This document shows, one piece after another, positions 51,934 through 61,914 of a DNA stretch of 64,000 nt. Numbering within the stretch: position 1 is the stretch's first letter; each line of letters opens with the position of its first letter. The notes under the pieces are model-generated. The model was given only the letters and a program-made list of their open reading frames with translations. It did not search any database and was not told the DNA's origin. The translations under genes were made by a program, and so were the position numbers. Source of the DNA: Trichomonas vaginalis G3 (taxonomy: Eukaryota > Parabasalia > Trichomonadida > Trichomonadidae); the NCBI RefSeq assembly GCF_026262505.1, contig NC_067206.1:2232001-2296000 (forward strand), given 5' to 3'.

Positions 51934-52981
51934 TTAAGGGTGCGCCCGGGGGATCATGTAAACTTCAGAATTTAGAACCTTAATTTTTAAGCAATTACTT
52001 GGTACCTAAATAGGTAGTAAAACTCTAAAAATATCAAAAAGTACAACTTGGCTCCATAATAATCCTGTCATGGTGGCAGTTTGTATTCCCTAGTATTTTC
52101 CTCTTGAATCTCTTTTTCTGTCGAAATTAAATTCAAATCTCAGAAGTAGAAGTGAATAATCGACTTATTGCTGCTATTATACGAATAAACAAATCCATTA
52201 TATTATTTTTATTTACATAATATCTGTTTGAAGTTCATAATTCTATAAATTTTTCTTCAAAAACATTACAATCTTGATAGTTTTGATACTGTTTAATAGG
52301 TTTTTGGCACCTTATTTAGTAATTACAACGTATCGAGTCGATCTGAACTTAATTTTCGGAAATTTAAAATATTTATCATAAGTAAAATCTGATTTGAAAT
52401 TTATGTTTAATTACTATATTTTGCATAATCCTAAGTAGCTTTTGTAAAAATTCATCAAAAAAAATTTTAACGTGCTTTAATTTTTTATTTTTTAAAATAA
52501 TACATATTATTATATAACTAGAATATTTACAAATTTTACTGCTTTCAAAAATTTAATTCTCCTCCTCTCAAATAAACGTACATCCGGGTGGCCTGTTTTT
52601 TGCAAAAAATAAAATTTCATTTTTTTATGCTTAAAAAGTCGGAATTTTTATTTGCTTCTGGGATATATGATGGCTATATCAGACGCCCATTCTTTTTGAT
52701 ACTCAACATTAAACATAAAACTTAGCCGTTAAGGCTCTTCTGAAAATATTTTTTTTTCGCAAAATTTGCGAAAAAATCAAAAAATTTAAAAATCCTCGAA
52801 TCTGCAGGGATTTTAAAAATTTCTTTTTAGTAAAACTTAAGGATATTGTATCAGATATATTGGTATGGGCAAATTCAATTTTAATACAATATTCATCGAG
52901 ATATTGCGCTAACGAAGCGTTCAAAATTGAGAGGGTAATCCTCCTCCTCTCAAATAAACGTACATGCGGGTGCACCCTTAA
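51934..52981. mobile_element. Non-coding TTAA-flanked inverted-repeat element 2 (MITE-like)
   Basis: The ends are TTAAGGGTGCGCCCG (51934-51948) and its inverse with one mismatch (52967-52981), both bounded by TTAA; length 1048 bp. A 30-bp direct repeat that includes part of the right end is found inside at 52561-52590 and again at 52943-52972 (29 of 30 identical). The right subterminal part has AAATTGAGAGG and GTAATCCTCC, shared with element 1 in the opposite orientation. A minus-strand open frame of 88 codons starts in the right end but has no protein-like character. The internal end copy suggests nested insertion or a composite element. GC-rich tips stand out from the surrounding AT-rich DNA. 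Confidence 0.6.
52561..52590 (+). repeat. Internal copy of the right end of element 2
   Basis: It is identical at 29 of 30 positions to 52943-52972 and lies in the same orientation, 382 bp upstream. Confidence 0.75.
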
Positions 52982-54598
52982 AATTCATAAAATATGAATG
53001 TACGCATGTATATTAAAATTATTTTTGATTTATGTTATCAAGAATTGCGTAAATCATTTATTTTTACGTAATATAGTCATTCTTTTTACAACAAACATTG
53101 CTGTTACTTATTTTTATCCTATTTATTCAATCATTTGGTAGTTATACCCTGAAAACACTCGATAAATTCTTAGAAAAGATCAAAATGTAGTTTATTTTGA
53201 TATTTAATGATGGCGAAGCCATATCAGTTTCTTGTATAGGTTAATCAATTGTTAAAATTATGAAATACATGCTATTTTTTGTGAAGAATTGAATCACATA
53301 AAATTTTAATAAATAGTAAAGAACGAGCATTTGAATTATGATAAAACTCCAAAAAAACGATGTGAAATGATAGATGGAAAAGGATACCTACATATTTTGG
53401 TAACAGAATTAAAAAGTTAGCAAAAGTAAGCATCCAACAGCTGATATTGGAACATGCAACAATTTAAATAGCTGTGGGGAAAAAAGACAAACATATTTTA
53501 ACGAATATCAAACGAATTGAATTTTCACATAGGAACTTGATTAAGTTCAAGTAGTAAAAATGAAGATAATACTAAAAAGATATCTACATGTAAATAGGTT
53601 TTACCTAAATGAAATTTTGTTTGCGCAAAAAAAAATGAATTGTTTAAACAGGCCAGGTGACAAGTATTAAAGAATAGATGCCGTTTTGCCGTTTTTTATG
53701 TAACATGTTTCATGATGTCGAATGGAACATTCCACCAACAGTTCAGGCATGTGATTTATAATTGGGCTAAACCGTTTGTAAACTTCATAAAATACAAAGG
53801 TACATTCACTAGGCGATAACAGTAAAATGGGATGAAAATAGGATAAATAGCATCCCTATATAGTGCCTAACAATATTTATACGGGCCAAAAAAATTTGGC
53901 TAGAGATTTGGCGAGTTAGAAAACTTAGAAAATTGAGAGGGATTTTTATTTTTGAATTTTTTTTGGAAAGTTAAAATTGCGATTAAAAATCGATTTCCGG
54001 GAGAACTATGCATCTCATCATATATTTAAATCGATAAAAATATTAAATAATAGTTGAATAGTATAAATACGTGAAATTATGGCTGAATATACAGAAAAAA
54101 TGAACATATTTGACATTTTTGAAAATTCATACGTTAGATGGTGACAAACTCATAAACTATACTTTAGCTAAGATTGATATATGGTTTCAACAACACATGG
54201 TTAAAATCGTAAAAATATTTTAGATTTCAAAAAGATATATATGGTAATATAATGGAACAGAGTCAACAAATAGCATGTAAAATATGTTATAATTAACTTT
54301 TTATTAGATCTAATAGTATATATCGAATGGTTTCCAGCTTTATGGTTAATTATTTTCTTTTCGAGCTTCTCTTTAACTGTTGTATTAAGGTTGTAAATTT
54401 TTGATGCTAGAAACTATGGAATCTTCTTTGCTGCTGCATTTTTCTTGAGAGTTCTTGCAATTTCGAATATATCTGCGCATTGTATGAAATGGGGGCTTTA
54501 AAATATCTTGAATCATAATAGGACTGCTTTTCCAAAGGAATGCTTATTTGTAAATCAGAGAGTTTCAAAATTGAGTGCAAGATTATCATCATAACTTA
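52982..54598. other. Intergenic region
   Basis: This is AT-rich DNA. ATTGAGAGG occurs at 53932-53940. A minus-strand frame of 61 codons (54407-54592) has a rather protein-like end (SKLQELSRKMQQQRRFHSF) and could be a gene remnant, but I cannot identify it. Confidence 0.4.
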
Positions 54599-54639
54599 AT
54601 AATTTTGTAGCGTTTTTTAGAAAAATGCTACAAAATTAT
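54599..54639. repeat. Near-perfect foldback, 19-bp arms
   Basis: ATAATTTTGTAGCGTTTTT is followed after 3 bases by its complement with one mismatch. The core AATTTTGTAGC recurs in both arms of the neighbouring 444-bp element. Confidence 0.75.
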
Positions 54640-54660
54640 CATTCTCAATTGAATGATGAA

Positions 54661-55104
54661 TCGAAAGAATTTTGTAGCGTACGATTATTTTCCCTTGAAA
54701 AATAAATTAAAAATTTTTGTATATTTAATCATACTGTTTAATGAGCATCCTAATTTACTAAAAATAAAAAGACGATAGAAAATATTCAAAAAACTTGATG
54801 GCTTTAGATAGTCTTTTCGAGGAGTAACTTTTTCAGTGAATCGTCGAACGCTATCCACTCTCATAACATGTCCTCTTAATGTCCAAGGATATGCAACTTT
54901 TATCCCCATATTCATTGATCTTCCAAAATTTCAATATCAAATTAGGCTTCAAAGTTCCTAAAACTTTAGCCATGAATAGGATGTCAATCTTAAAGTCATT
55001 TCCTACCTCCTTCATACATGAAATTAAGAATAAAAGTTAATTTTTTAAAGTTTTTTAGTGATAATTTTTCAATGGAAAATAATCGTATGCTACAAAATTT
55101 TCGA
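54661..55104. mobile_element. Small inverted-repeat element with ~42-bp arms (MITE-like)
   Basis: The left arm, 54661-54703, begins TCGAAAGAATTTTGTAGCG. It matches the inverse of 55064-55104 over about 40 bases with a 2-base gap and a few mismatches. Minus-strand frames of 51 and 76 codons overlap inside (for example KVAYPWTLRGHVMRVDSVRR) and might be decayed coding matter. I see no clear target duplication. The adjacent foldback at 54599 uses the same AATTTTGTAGC core, so the two may be parts of one composite. Confidence 0.6.
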
Positions 55105-56003
55105 TTACTGATCGGGTGAGAATTTTGATTTTGGTGCGAAAAAGGAAGACAAGCTATTAACAAATCATTTACTGTTGTTCATCAAAAGAAGAAAACTTTG
55201 ATAACAACTAATGATGATAAAATCAAGCTATCTTTTAATATTTTAAATTGATAAGACATTCAAAATATTTGAATGGTTTAAAATTTTCTTTTAATTTCTA
55301 TAAGATATTATCATGATTATATAATAAAATTTAAATTTTTATTCAAAAAGGCAATATTTCAAACTTTTAATTTCAAAAATCTTAATTCTGCAATAAATGT
55401 ATTTAATTGTAGCAAATTTAATGATCCTTCGTCATGCTTAGCAATTTGGAACTCATAAATTAATGATTTCTTCAAGTAAAATTCTGCATTATTTCAAAAG
55501 TCAATAATTCTCTAGTAACTTTTCTTCAAACCCTAACCATTATATTATATGTATAATGGAGAATAATTGCAAAGAAAGATAGCCGAATTTACTGGGTAGT
55601 TCTTGTGATGCGAAATAATTGCAAATTAACACCTAGTTTTAACAGCATCAATCTCTTTTTGCTCTCATTTAAATGCATTCGCACACTTTAATTTTGAAAT
55701 ATAAGAGTTTTGGAAATTATCAAATTTATCTGCTCAAATACTATAGATCTTCATAAGTGTTAATAGAATCATTAGCCTTACATATAGTGTTTAATATAAT
55801 GATGCACATTATACTGGGATTCATTCCTTATTCATCTAGTTATTATAAGATTTACAACCCCATGAAAATTTAAAATTTTGTCAAAAATAGTGAATGTACC
55901 TTTTAAAATACCAACATTAATGAATTGTACAAATCATGCGGCAAAAAAGATAAATTACAAATAAGCAAATATATTGAAAATAAACGTACAGTAAAATCTT
56001 CTC
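55105..56003. other. Intergenic region upstream of the coiled-coil gene
   Basis: This is AT-rich DNA. No gene, RNA or repeat was recognised. Confidence 0.45.
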
Positions 56004-58634
56004 ATGAAAAAGGCAAAAACAGCAAGAAATCCAATACCAACAATTCAATCAACAATGGATCCTATTACAGAGAAGAGGCTTTTAGGGAATTTAAAGCCTC
56101 CAAGTCGAAATTATTCAACATCATCTCAACCAAAGCGTATAGAGAGAGTAGAATTGAAATTACAGCCTCCACCACAGGCAGCAGAAAATCTTTCAAAGCT
56201 TTCATCAATTCAACAATTTCAAAATGACTTCATCATTTTAGATAACGATGCTCAAAAGCTACATCAAATATCCTCGCCTAAGGACTGCGAGAAAATGTTT
56301 GATGCTGTTGCAGAAATTAAGGATTCAATGCCAATTTTTAAAAGCCACTGCAAGAAAATTGCAAAACAAAAGAAATTAAATGCTGAAGTAAGTCAAATAT
56401 CATTCAACTTCTACAAAGACTATTCTGAGCAATTTGATATATTTGTTCAGAGAATGAATGCTTTTGGAGATCAAATCCATAATATTTATACACATGAAAT
56501 TATCGCGCTTTTTCAAGCAATGGATACGTCTGTTAGTACTATATTTGATGCATGTAATAGAGACCCGGCTGCAAGATCTCTCTTACTACAATATCGTAAA
56601 TACTGTGACGATTCGATGAAAAATGTTGATCAAACACTAGTGGACTATCTTGAAGATACAACTTTTACTGCTTTTACATCTGAAGAAATTGATCGCATTG
56701 CAGAAACCGCCAAAACTTTTGGAAGATTTTTCGAAAGAGATTTATACCCAGCCCTTCGTCAGTGCATCCCAACTAACGAACAATTACCAGATGCAATTCA
56801 AAAGTTTCACAAGAGTTATGTCCAACTCATTCCTTTAATCACAGGAGCACCAACGTTTGTCGAACTTTATTCTCAAGTATTGAAAGACTTAGATGTATTG
56901 AAAAAGGATATGTCTGTAGTACGAAAAGAAGTTGGTGATGAACGTATTCTTAAAAAAGAGACAAGGGTTGAAATAATTCAAAACGAATCTGAGAACAATG
57001 ATGAAGATAAAGATGATTTTCATCCCGCTCTAAGAGCATTGGCTGCTTATTTCAATACTACAATTAATGAAGATCAAAAAGTTTCTGATATTTTAGATGA
57101 AATACAGACAGCAGCGCGAAAGACTGTTAATGAATTGAAATCTACAATTACAAGGCTGCAAAATGAAATGGAAAGACCTGAAGGCGTTCCAAAAGACTTA
57201 TATAAAAAGCAACTAACTGATATTAGAGAATTCAAAAAAGAATTGGAACAAAAAGTTAATAATGAAACAGATAGTTTTTGTAGAAGTATCATTTACTCCA
57301 TTAAGAGTATGATATCAGATGCCAAAATTGATACCAATATTAGCTATGTACGTCAGATACAATATATTACTAATGAGTTAAGAAATACAATAAGCAAAAA
57401 CAATGAAAATGCTGCAAAGTATCAAGTTGAAATAGAGAATTCTAAAGAATTTTTAAAGAAAATAGGCCCAATTGATGAAAATCTCCCGTTGGATAAAATG
57501 TTAAAGAACTCGTTTGCACAAGCAATGAACAATGAGAAAAATGCCAAGGAGCAGTTGAAATTGATTCAATATGAACAGCAGAAACTAAGAAGCGATTTAA
57601 TGAATTTCATTTGTTCTGCATTTGTTATTGATGAGGCAGATATCAGCGATCAGAGTCTAAAAGAACTTTTTATTACCATTCAGCAAGAAATCAACCGAAA
57701 TACCAATGAAATCAAGCGTGCAAGAGATAATTCCGCTCAAGTCTTAGAAGTTTATAAGATATCTAGGGACAAGATTGCTAAAATGCTCAATATTGAATGT
57801 ACTGGATTTAATGTTGAAGAAGTTGAATCTGATTTTTCAAAACTTGAAAATCAACTTCAAATTAAGTTATCAAATGAAGTTATTTTCCAACAAAATATAT
57901 ATGTCTTCATCAAGAAGGTTGTTGATGCTTTATCACTCAGTGTTTCAATTACAGACCCGACTAGAGAAGAACTAAATAATTCAATGGCTGCAATCATTAA
58001 GAAGATCGAAAATGACCATGATACCTCAATCAAAATTCTTAACAATCAGCCTGATAAAGGATTGTTTAAGCTACCTGCTCTCTGTTATAAGTATTTCTTG
58101 CAATTATTCAGCTTAATAACAGGCGAAAAACTTAAAGCTGATCAGAACTTAGATTTGAAGTCTATGTTCGAAACATCTTTGAAAAGATTCACGGAGATCA
58201 AATCAGAAAATATTAGAGACATCTTTGGTGATTTAATCAATACTGAGAAATATATAACAAATAGAACCGCTGTGATTCAAAGGTTGCATGATGATGTCCA
58301 AGATGCAAGAATTATGAAAGAGCAACTTGCGAAGCTCCATCAAATTATCGATTCAATTACAATTCAGCTGAAGAATGAAGAAATGGTGTTCATTCCAGGA
58401 ACTAAGCAGCTTGAAGCTCTTGCATCTATATCTGCTTCTTTACTTGTACTCCGAAATGAAAAAGAAGTTGAATCAAATAATGTTATTCAAAGTGTAGCGG
58501 ATATGAATAACACTCTCTGTGAACTCATTTCAGCAGGAAAGTTTTCACCAGAGAGAACTAGATCTTTGCTGATTTATCAAAATGAGCTCAAAGAAATGAT
58601 TGAGCAGATGAGGAATGGCAATACTAAATATTAA
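56004..58634 (+). CDS. Hypothetical coiled-coil protein, 876 aa
   Basis: I do not recognise this protein. The first ~55 residues are basic and Pro/Ser-rich (LGNLKPPSRNYSTSSQPKRI), probably disordered. The rest is helical with coiled-coil stretches at ~345-420 (TARKTVNELKSTITRLQNEM) and ~470-600. The part around residues 90-300 looks globular-helical. There is no signal peptide or membrane helix. A cytoskeletal or centrosomal/basal-body role would suit its size and composition, but this is a guess. The ATG at 56004 follows TCTTCTC; a second in-frame ATG (MDPITEKRLL) is 17 codons downstream and could be the true start. Confidence 0.75.
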   Translation: MKKAKTARNPIPTIQSTMDPITEKRLLGNLKPPSRNYSTSSQPKRIERVELKLQPPPQAAENLSKLSSIQQFQNDFIILDNDAQKLHQISSPKDCEKMFDAVAEIKDSMPIFKSHCKKIAKQKKLNAEVSQISFNFYKDYSEQFDIFVQRMNAFGDQIHNIYTHEIIALFQAMDTSVSTIFDACNRDPAARSLLLQYRKYCDDSMKNVDQTLVDYLEDTTFTAFTSEEIDRIAETAKTFGRFFERDLYPALRQCIPTNEQLPDAIQKFHKSYVQLIPLITGAPTFVELYSQVLKDLDVLKKDMSVVRKEVGDERILKKETRVEIIQNESENNDEDKDDFHPALRALAAYFNTTINEDQKVSDILDEIQTAARKTVNELKSTITRLQNEMERPEGVPKDLYKKQLTDIREFKKELEQKVNNETDSFCRSIIYSIKSMISDAKIDTNISYVRQIQYITNELRNTISKNNENAAKYQVEIENSKEFLKKIGPIDENLPLDKMLKNSFAQAMNNEKNAKEQLKLIQYEQQKLRSDLMNFICSAFVIDEADISDQSLKELFITIQQEINRNTNEIKRARDNSAQVLEVYKISRDKIAKMLNIECTGFNVEEVESDFSKLENQLQIKLSNEVIFQQNIYVFIKKVVDALSLSVSITDPTREELNNSMAAIIKKIENDHDTSIKILNNQPDKGLFKLPALCYKYFLQLFSLITGEKLKADQNLDLKSMFETSLKRFTEIKSENIRDIFGDLINTEKYITNRTAVIQRLHDDVQDARIMKEQLAKLHQIIDSITIQLKNEEMVFIPGTKQLEALASISASLLVLRNEKEVESNNVIQSVADMNNTLCELISAGKFSPERTRSLLIYQNELKEMIEQMRNGNTKY

Positions 58635-59265
58635 ATGTTTGTATGTTTTATATTATCTGCAATGGTATTTTTTACTTGGAAAAACTAAATATAAAAATGT
58701 TAAAAATTAATAATATCGAACTAATGGACGTCTAAAAGTCGAGATTAAATAGAATGCCATTATGAAAATCAAGGCCAACAAAGCTTCAAACTACAGAACT
58801 AACGATAATTAAAAAAAATTATTAAGAAATAACTGGATTAACAGGAAAATAATCAGTAAATCAGGGAAAATATTAATTTTATAATATATTTACTTTCCAA
58901 AATTTTTTTGAAAATATGATTTTAATTGAGATTTTCGAGTTTTGTAATTTCATTTTTGATTTTTTGAATTTTTTTTTGAAATTTATTCTTAGCGTTAACA
59001 TGAACAATCTATATAGGATTTGAATTATAGTTGTAATGCTAAAGCAAAATATGAATAAATCAAGGTATTTTAAAATGTTTGTTCGATTTCATACAATTTT
59101 TGTCATTTTACTTAGATCCTGATTTATATTATTTTAATAATCAATCTTGAAAATCGTTTTTATTCAATTTCAGACCTTTCAAATTAATTTTTGTGTTCAA
59201 ATTTAATTCCTCATTAATATCAGATTACTCCAAAGGTTCAGAAAATAATGAATTCCGAACACTTT
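58635..59265. other. Intergenic region upstream of AspAT
   Basis: This is AT-rich DNA without a visible gene. An open frame from 59264 leads into AspAT but lies upstream of the initiator, so it is probably not part of the mRNA. Confidence 0.45.
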
Positions 59266-59297
59266 GAAAACGATGAAATTTGTAAACCATCGTTTTC
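59266..59297. repeat. Perfect 10-bp inverted repeat upstream of the AspAT promoter
   Basis: GAAAACGATG (59266-59275) and CATCGTTTTC (59288-59297) flank a 12-nt loop. The centre is about 45 bp before the putative transcription start. Confidence 0.6.
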
Positions 59298-59324
59298 TGA
59301 AGCCGCTAGAAACGATAAAAGAAT

Positions 59325-59336
59325 TCACTTCATTTA
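59325..59336 (+). promoter_or_regulatory. Initiator element of the AspAT gene
   Basis: TCACTTCATTTA has its putative +1 A at 59327, 15 nt before the ATG at 59342. It is the best match in the window to the trichomonad initiator and decides the start codon. Confidence 0.65.
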
Positions 59337-59341
59337 CAGCA

Positions 59342-60538
59342 ATGTCAGTATTTGCTAACACCCCAGAAGCTCCTCCGGATGCCATTTTCGGCGTCGCCAC
59401 AAAGTACAATGCCTCCAAGCTCGAGAAGAAGGCTCTTCTTTCTGTCGGTGTTTACCGTACAGAAGATGGCAAGCCATACGTTTTCAACTGCGTTCGCGAA
59501 GCTGAGAAGAAGATGCTCGGCAAGCACAGCAAGGACTATCTCCCAATGACAGGCGATGCTGCCTTTGTTAAGGCTGCTCGTGAATTCCTTTGGGGCCCAG
59601 TTCTCCCAGAGATTGCTGACAGAACAGCATCAATTCAGTCATGCGCTGGTACTGGTGCTCTCTACTTAGTTGCCAGATACGTCAAGGACCACCTCAAGGT
59701 TCCAAAGATCCTCCTCTCCAACCCAACATGGGCTAACCACAAGGCCATCTTCAGCGAACAGGGTCTCGAACTCGGCACATACGCCTGGGCTAAGGACTGC
59801 CGCCTCGACATCGACGCTTGCATCAAGTCCCTCGAAGATGCTCCAGAGGGCTGCGTTGTCCTTCTTCAGGCATGCGCTCACAACCCAACAGGCATTGATC
59901 CAACACCAGAACAGTGGAAGAGAATCCTCGATGCTGTCAAGGCTAAGAAGCACATCCCATGCTTCGACTTCGCCTACATGGGTTGGGCATCTGGCGATCC
60001 AGACACAGATGCTTCTGTTATTCGTAACTTTGCTAAGGAAGGCAACTTCTTCTTCGTCTGCTTCTCCTTCTCAAAGTGCATGGGTCTCTACGGTGAGCGT
60101 GTTGGCTGCGTTCATGGTGTCTGCGCTAATGCTCAGGAAGCTAAATGCGTTGGCTCTCAGTTCGCCACAATCGGCAGATTCACATACTCCGTCTGCCCAC
60201 AGAACGGTTCATACATCGCTACAGAAGTCATCAACGACCCAGAGCTCCACAAGATGTGGCTTGAAGAGCTCAAGGTCATCTCCAAGAGAGTTATCGACAT
60301 CCGTGCCAAGTTCGTCCAGCTCCTCGAAGAGAAGTCCGGAAAGTCCTTCGATTTCATCGCTCAGCAGAAGGGTATGTTCGCTCTCACAGGCCTTACACCA
60401 GACGAGGTCAAGATCCTCGGTGAGGAGGAAGGCGTCTTCATCCCAGCAAACGGCCGTATCTCTGTCCCAACTCTTAACAACTCTAATGTTGACTTCGTTG
60501 CCCAGGCTGTTGCAAACGTTGTTGCAAAGCGCAAGTAA
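59342..60538 (+). CDS. Aspartate aminotransferase, 398 aa
   Basis: This PLP enzyme exchanges the amino group between aspartate and 2-oxoglutarate, linking amino-acid and energy metabolism. The N-terminus MSVFANTPEAPPDAIFG, PLP-site motifs such as AHNPTGIDPTPEQW, the PLP lysine in SFSKCMGLYGERVG (Lys245), and the substrate arginine near the end in GRISVPTLNN mark a class I eukaryotic-type aspartate aminotransferase. The length is normal (about 400). The frame extends upstream to 59264, but the initiator at 59325 makes ATG 59342 the start, without an organelle presequence. Codons end mainly in C or G, as in PGK, consistent with high expression. The stop is within TAAA. Confidence 0.95.
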   Translation: MSVFANTPEAPPDAIFGVATKYNASKLEKKALLSVGVYRTEDGKPYVFNCVREAEKKMLGKHSKDYLPMTGDAAFVKAAREFLWGPVLPEIADRTASIQSCAGTGALYLVARYVKDHLKVPKILLSNPTWANHKAIFSEQGLELGTYAWAKDCRLDIDACIKSLEDAPEGCVVLLQACAHNPTGIDPTPEQWKRILDAVKAKKHIPCFDFAYMGWASGDPDTDASVIRNFAKEGNFFFVCFSFSKCMGLYGERVGCVHGVCANAQEAKCVGSQFATIGRFTYSVCPQNGSYIATEVINDPELHKMWLEELKVISKRVIDIRAKFVQLLEEKSGKSFDFIAQQKGMFALTGLTPDEVKILGEEEGVFIPANGRISVPTLNNSNVDFVAQAVANVVAKRK

Positions 60539-61033
60539 ATTTTAGCTTCTTTTTTTAAAAGAGATGATTACCAGTTAATTTCATTCTCTCATTTTTATCC
60601 ACAGTAAAGTTCTCATTGTTCAGAAATCATATTTTTTTTTATTCAAATTGATTTCCGAAATATGAAATTCACTTTTCGCGATTTCATCCTCATACAATAA
60701 CGTAAATTATTTACATAGGAATAGAATCAATGTTAATACTATTAGATTAGATAAAAACCTTTTAGAATAATATTTTTTAGAAAGTCTTTCAAAATATAGA
60801 GTATTGGTATGTAAGAGTAGCCTAGTTACACTTAGGACATTGTTATGACTTATTGATACTTGATTATAACAAATATATATTTGAAATGAAATTTTGAGTT
60901 GAACATTAACGTATTTTAAAGTAATTTATCTCAGAGATGAAGCGCGTAGGAAATTTCGAATAGAATAATCAATTTTGTTGATAATAATATAGAGATTTAA
61001 GAAAATAACAAATTCATTTAATGTAAAACAATA
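60539..61033. other. Convergent intergenic region
   Basis: This is AT-rich DNA between AspAT and the small membrane protein gene. Nothing was recognised. Confidence 0.45.
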
Positions 61034-61339
61034 TTATGCATTGTTTGACCCAACTTTTGGTTGAGCATCGCGAGGATAGACAACATCATCTATTCCAAGA
61101 ATGAATTTCAAGAAAGGTGGGAATGGTTGATTATAAACACGCATATAGATGAATAAGAAAACACCAATTATTGAGAAAAAGAAAACAACTTCCATTATTT
61201 TGATTGGGCGAATTTTTTCGCGAATGAAATCCATTTGTTCTGGAGTAAGTTCTTGCTCTTCACTACCCTCAGCTTGGACATTAGTTGTTGGCTTTTCTGT
61301 TGGAGCTGGAGTTTCAACAACAGTTCCTTCTGTTCTCAT
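61034..61339 (-). CDS. Small single-pass membrane protein, 101 aa
   Basis: I do not recognise the family. The N-terminal ~45 residues are acidic and Pro/Thr-rich (APTEKPTTNVQAEGSEEQEL). They are followed by a helix (TPEQMDFIREKIRPIKI), one membrane segment (~49-66, VVFFFSIIGVFLFIYMRV) and a ~35-residue tail (FPPFLKFILGIDDVVYPRDA). There is no signal peptide, so the acidic part is probably cytosolic. The composition is unlike the surrounding non-coding DNA, which supports a real gene. It could be a small subunit of a membrane complex; no complex can be named. Confidence 0.65.
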   Translation of the reverse strand: MRTEGTVVETPAPTEKPTTNVQAEGSEEQELTPEQMDFIREKIRPIKIMEVVFFFSIIGVFLFIYMRVYNQPFPPFLKFILGIDDVVYPRDAQPKVGSNNA

Positions 61340-61914
61340 ATTTTTTTTTGGAGATTTTTGATCGAAAATTTTTTTGGAATAAAAGTGACAAAAAACGATT
61401 ACACTGCGTTATTCTGATAATTGCACAGACGATTCTAGCATTTTTACACTATAGAATCATTAGAATGTCTAATCTGGCACATTTGATCCTATAAGATCAT
61501 CAATTCCTAAATGATTTTTGATTCTGAATTGAAATTTTTGAATGAAGGTATGATTTGTCATGAATTCACTTATACAGAAGACAATTATAAATAATACATA
61601 TTTGAACGCATTGCGTATATATGATTTGAGATTTCAAATCGAACCAAGATGTGAATAAAGCCTCACCTTTGCATATTTCAACATATGCACCTTGTAGAGC
61701 AAAAAGCACATAGAAATAATATCGGATATCTGTAAATTTTGAAATTTGCATGAAATCTTTGATGGTGTTCAGTTTTAATAATTCCAATATACTGAATACT
61801 AAGAGTATATTCAATAGGCATTTCATTACTGCAGAAATATCTATTTGTGTTTACCAAGACGATCAAGATCGAAGAAAGATGACGATTAAAAAATCGTAAA
61901 CTTCAGAATCGTCA
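61340..61914. other. Divergent intergenic region
   Basis: This region separates the small membrane protein gene from V-ATPase subunit G. Short minus-strand open frames at 61566-61866 are AT-rich and overlap each other; I consider them chance. Confidence 0.4.

Noticed and set aside
52709-52975. 88-codon minus-strand frame inside element 2
   Set aside because: It starts in the terminal repeat and its composition is like translated AT-rich DNA; no transposase motif seen.
59264-59341. N-terminal extension of AspAT as a hydrogenosomal targeting sequence
   Set aside because: It begins with TTG and lies upstream of a strong initiator element; the protein from ATG 59342 is complete.
59670-60545. 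291-codon open frame in another frame of AspAT
   Set aside because: Ser/Arg-rich frame-shifted reading of a codon-biased gene; AspAT covers the same DNA with all motifs.
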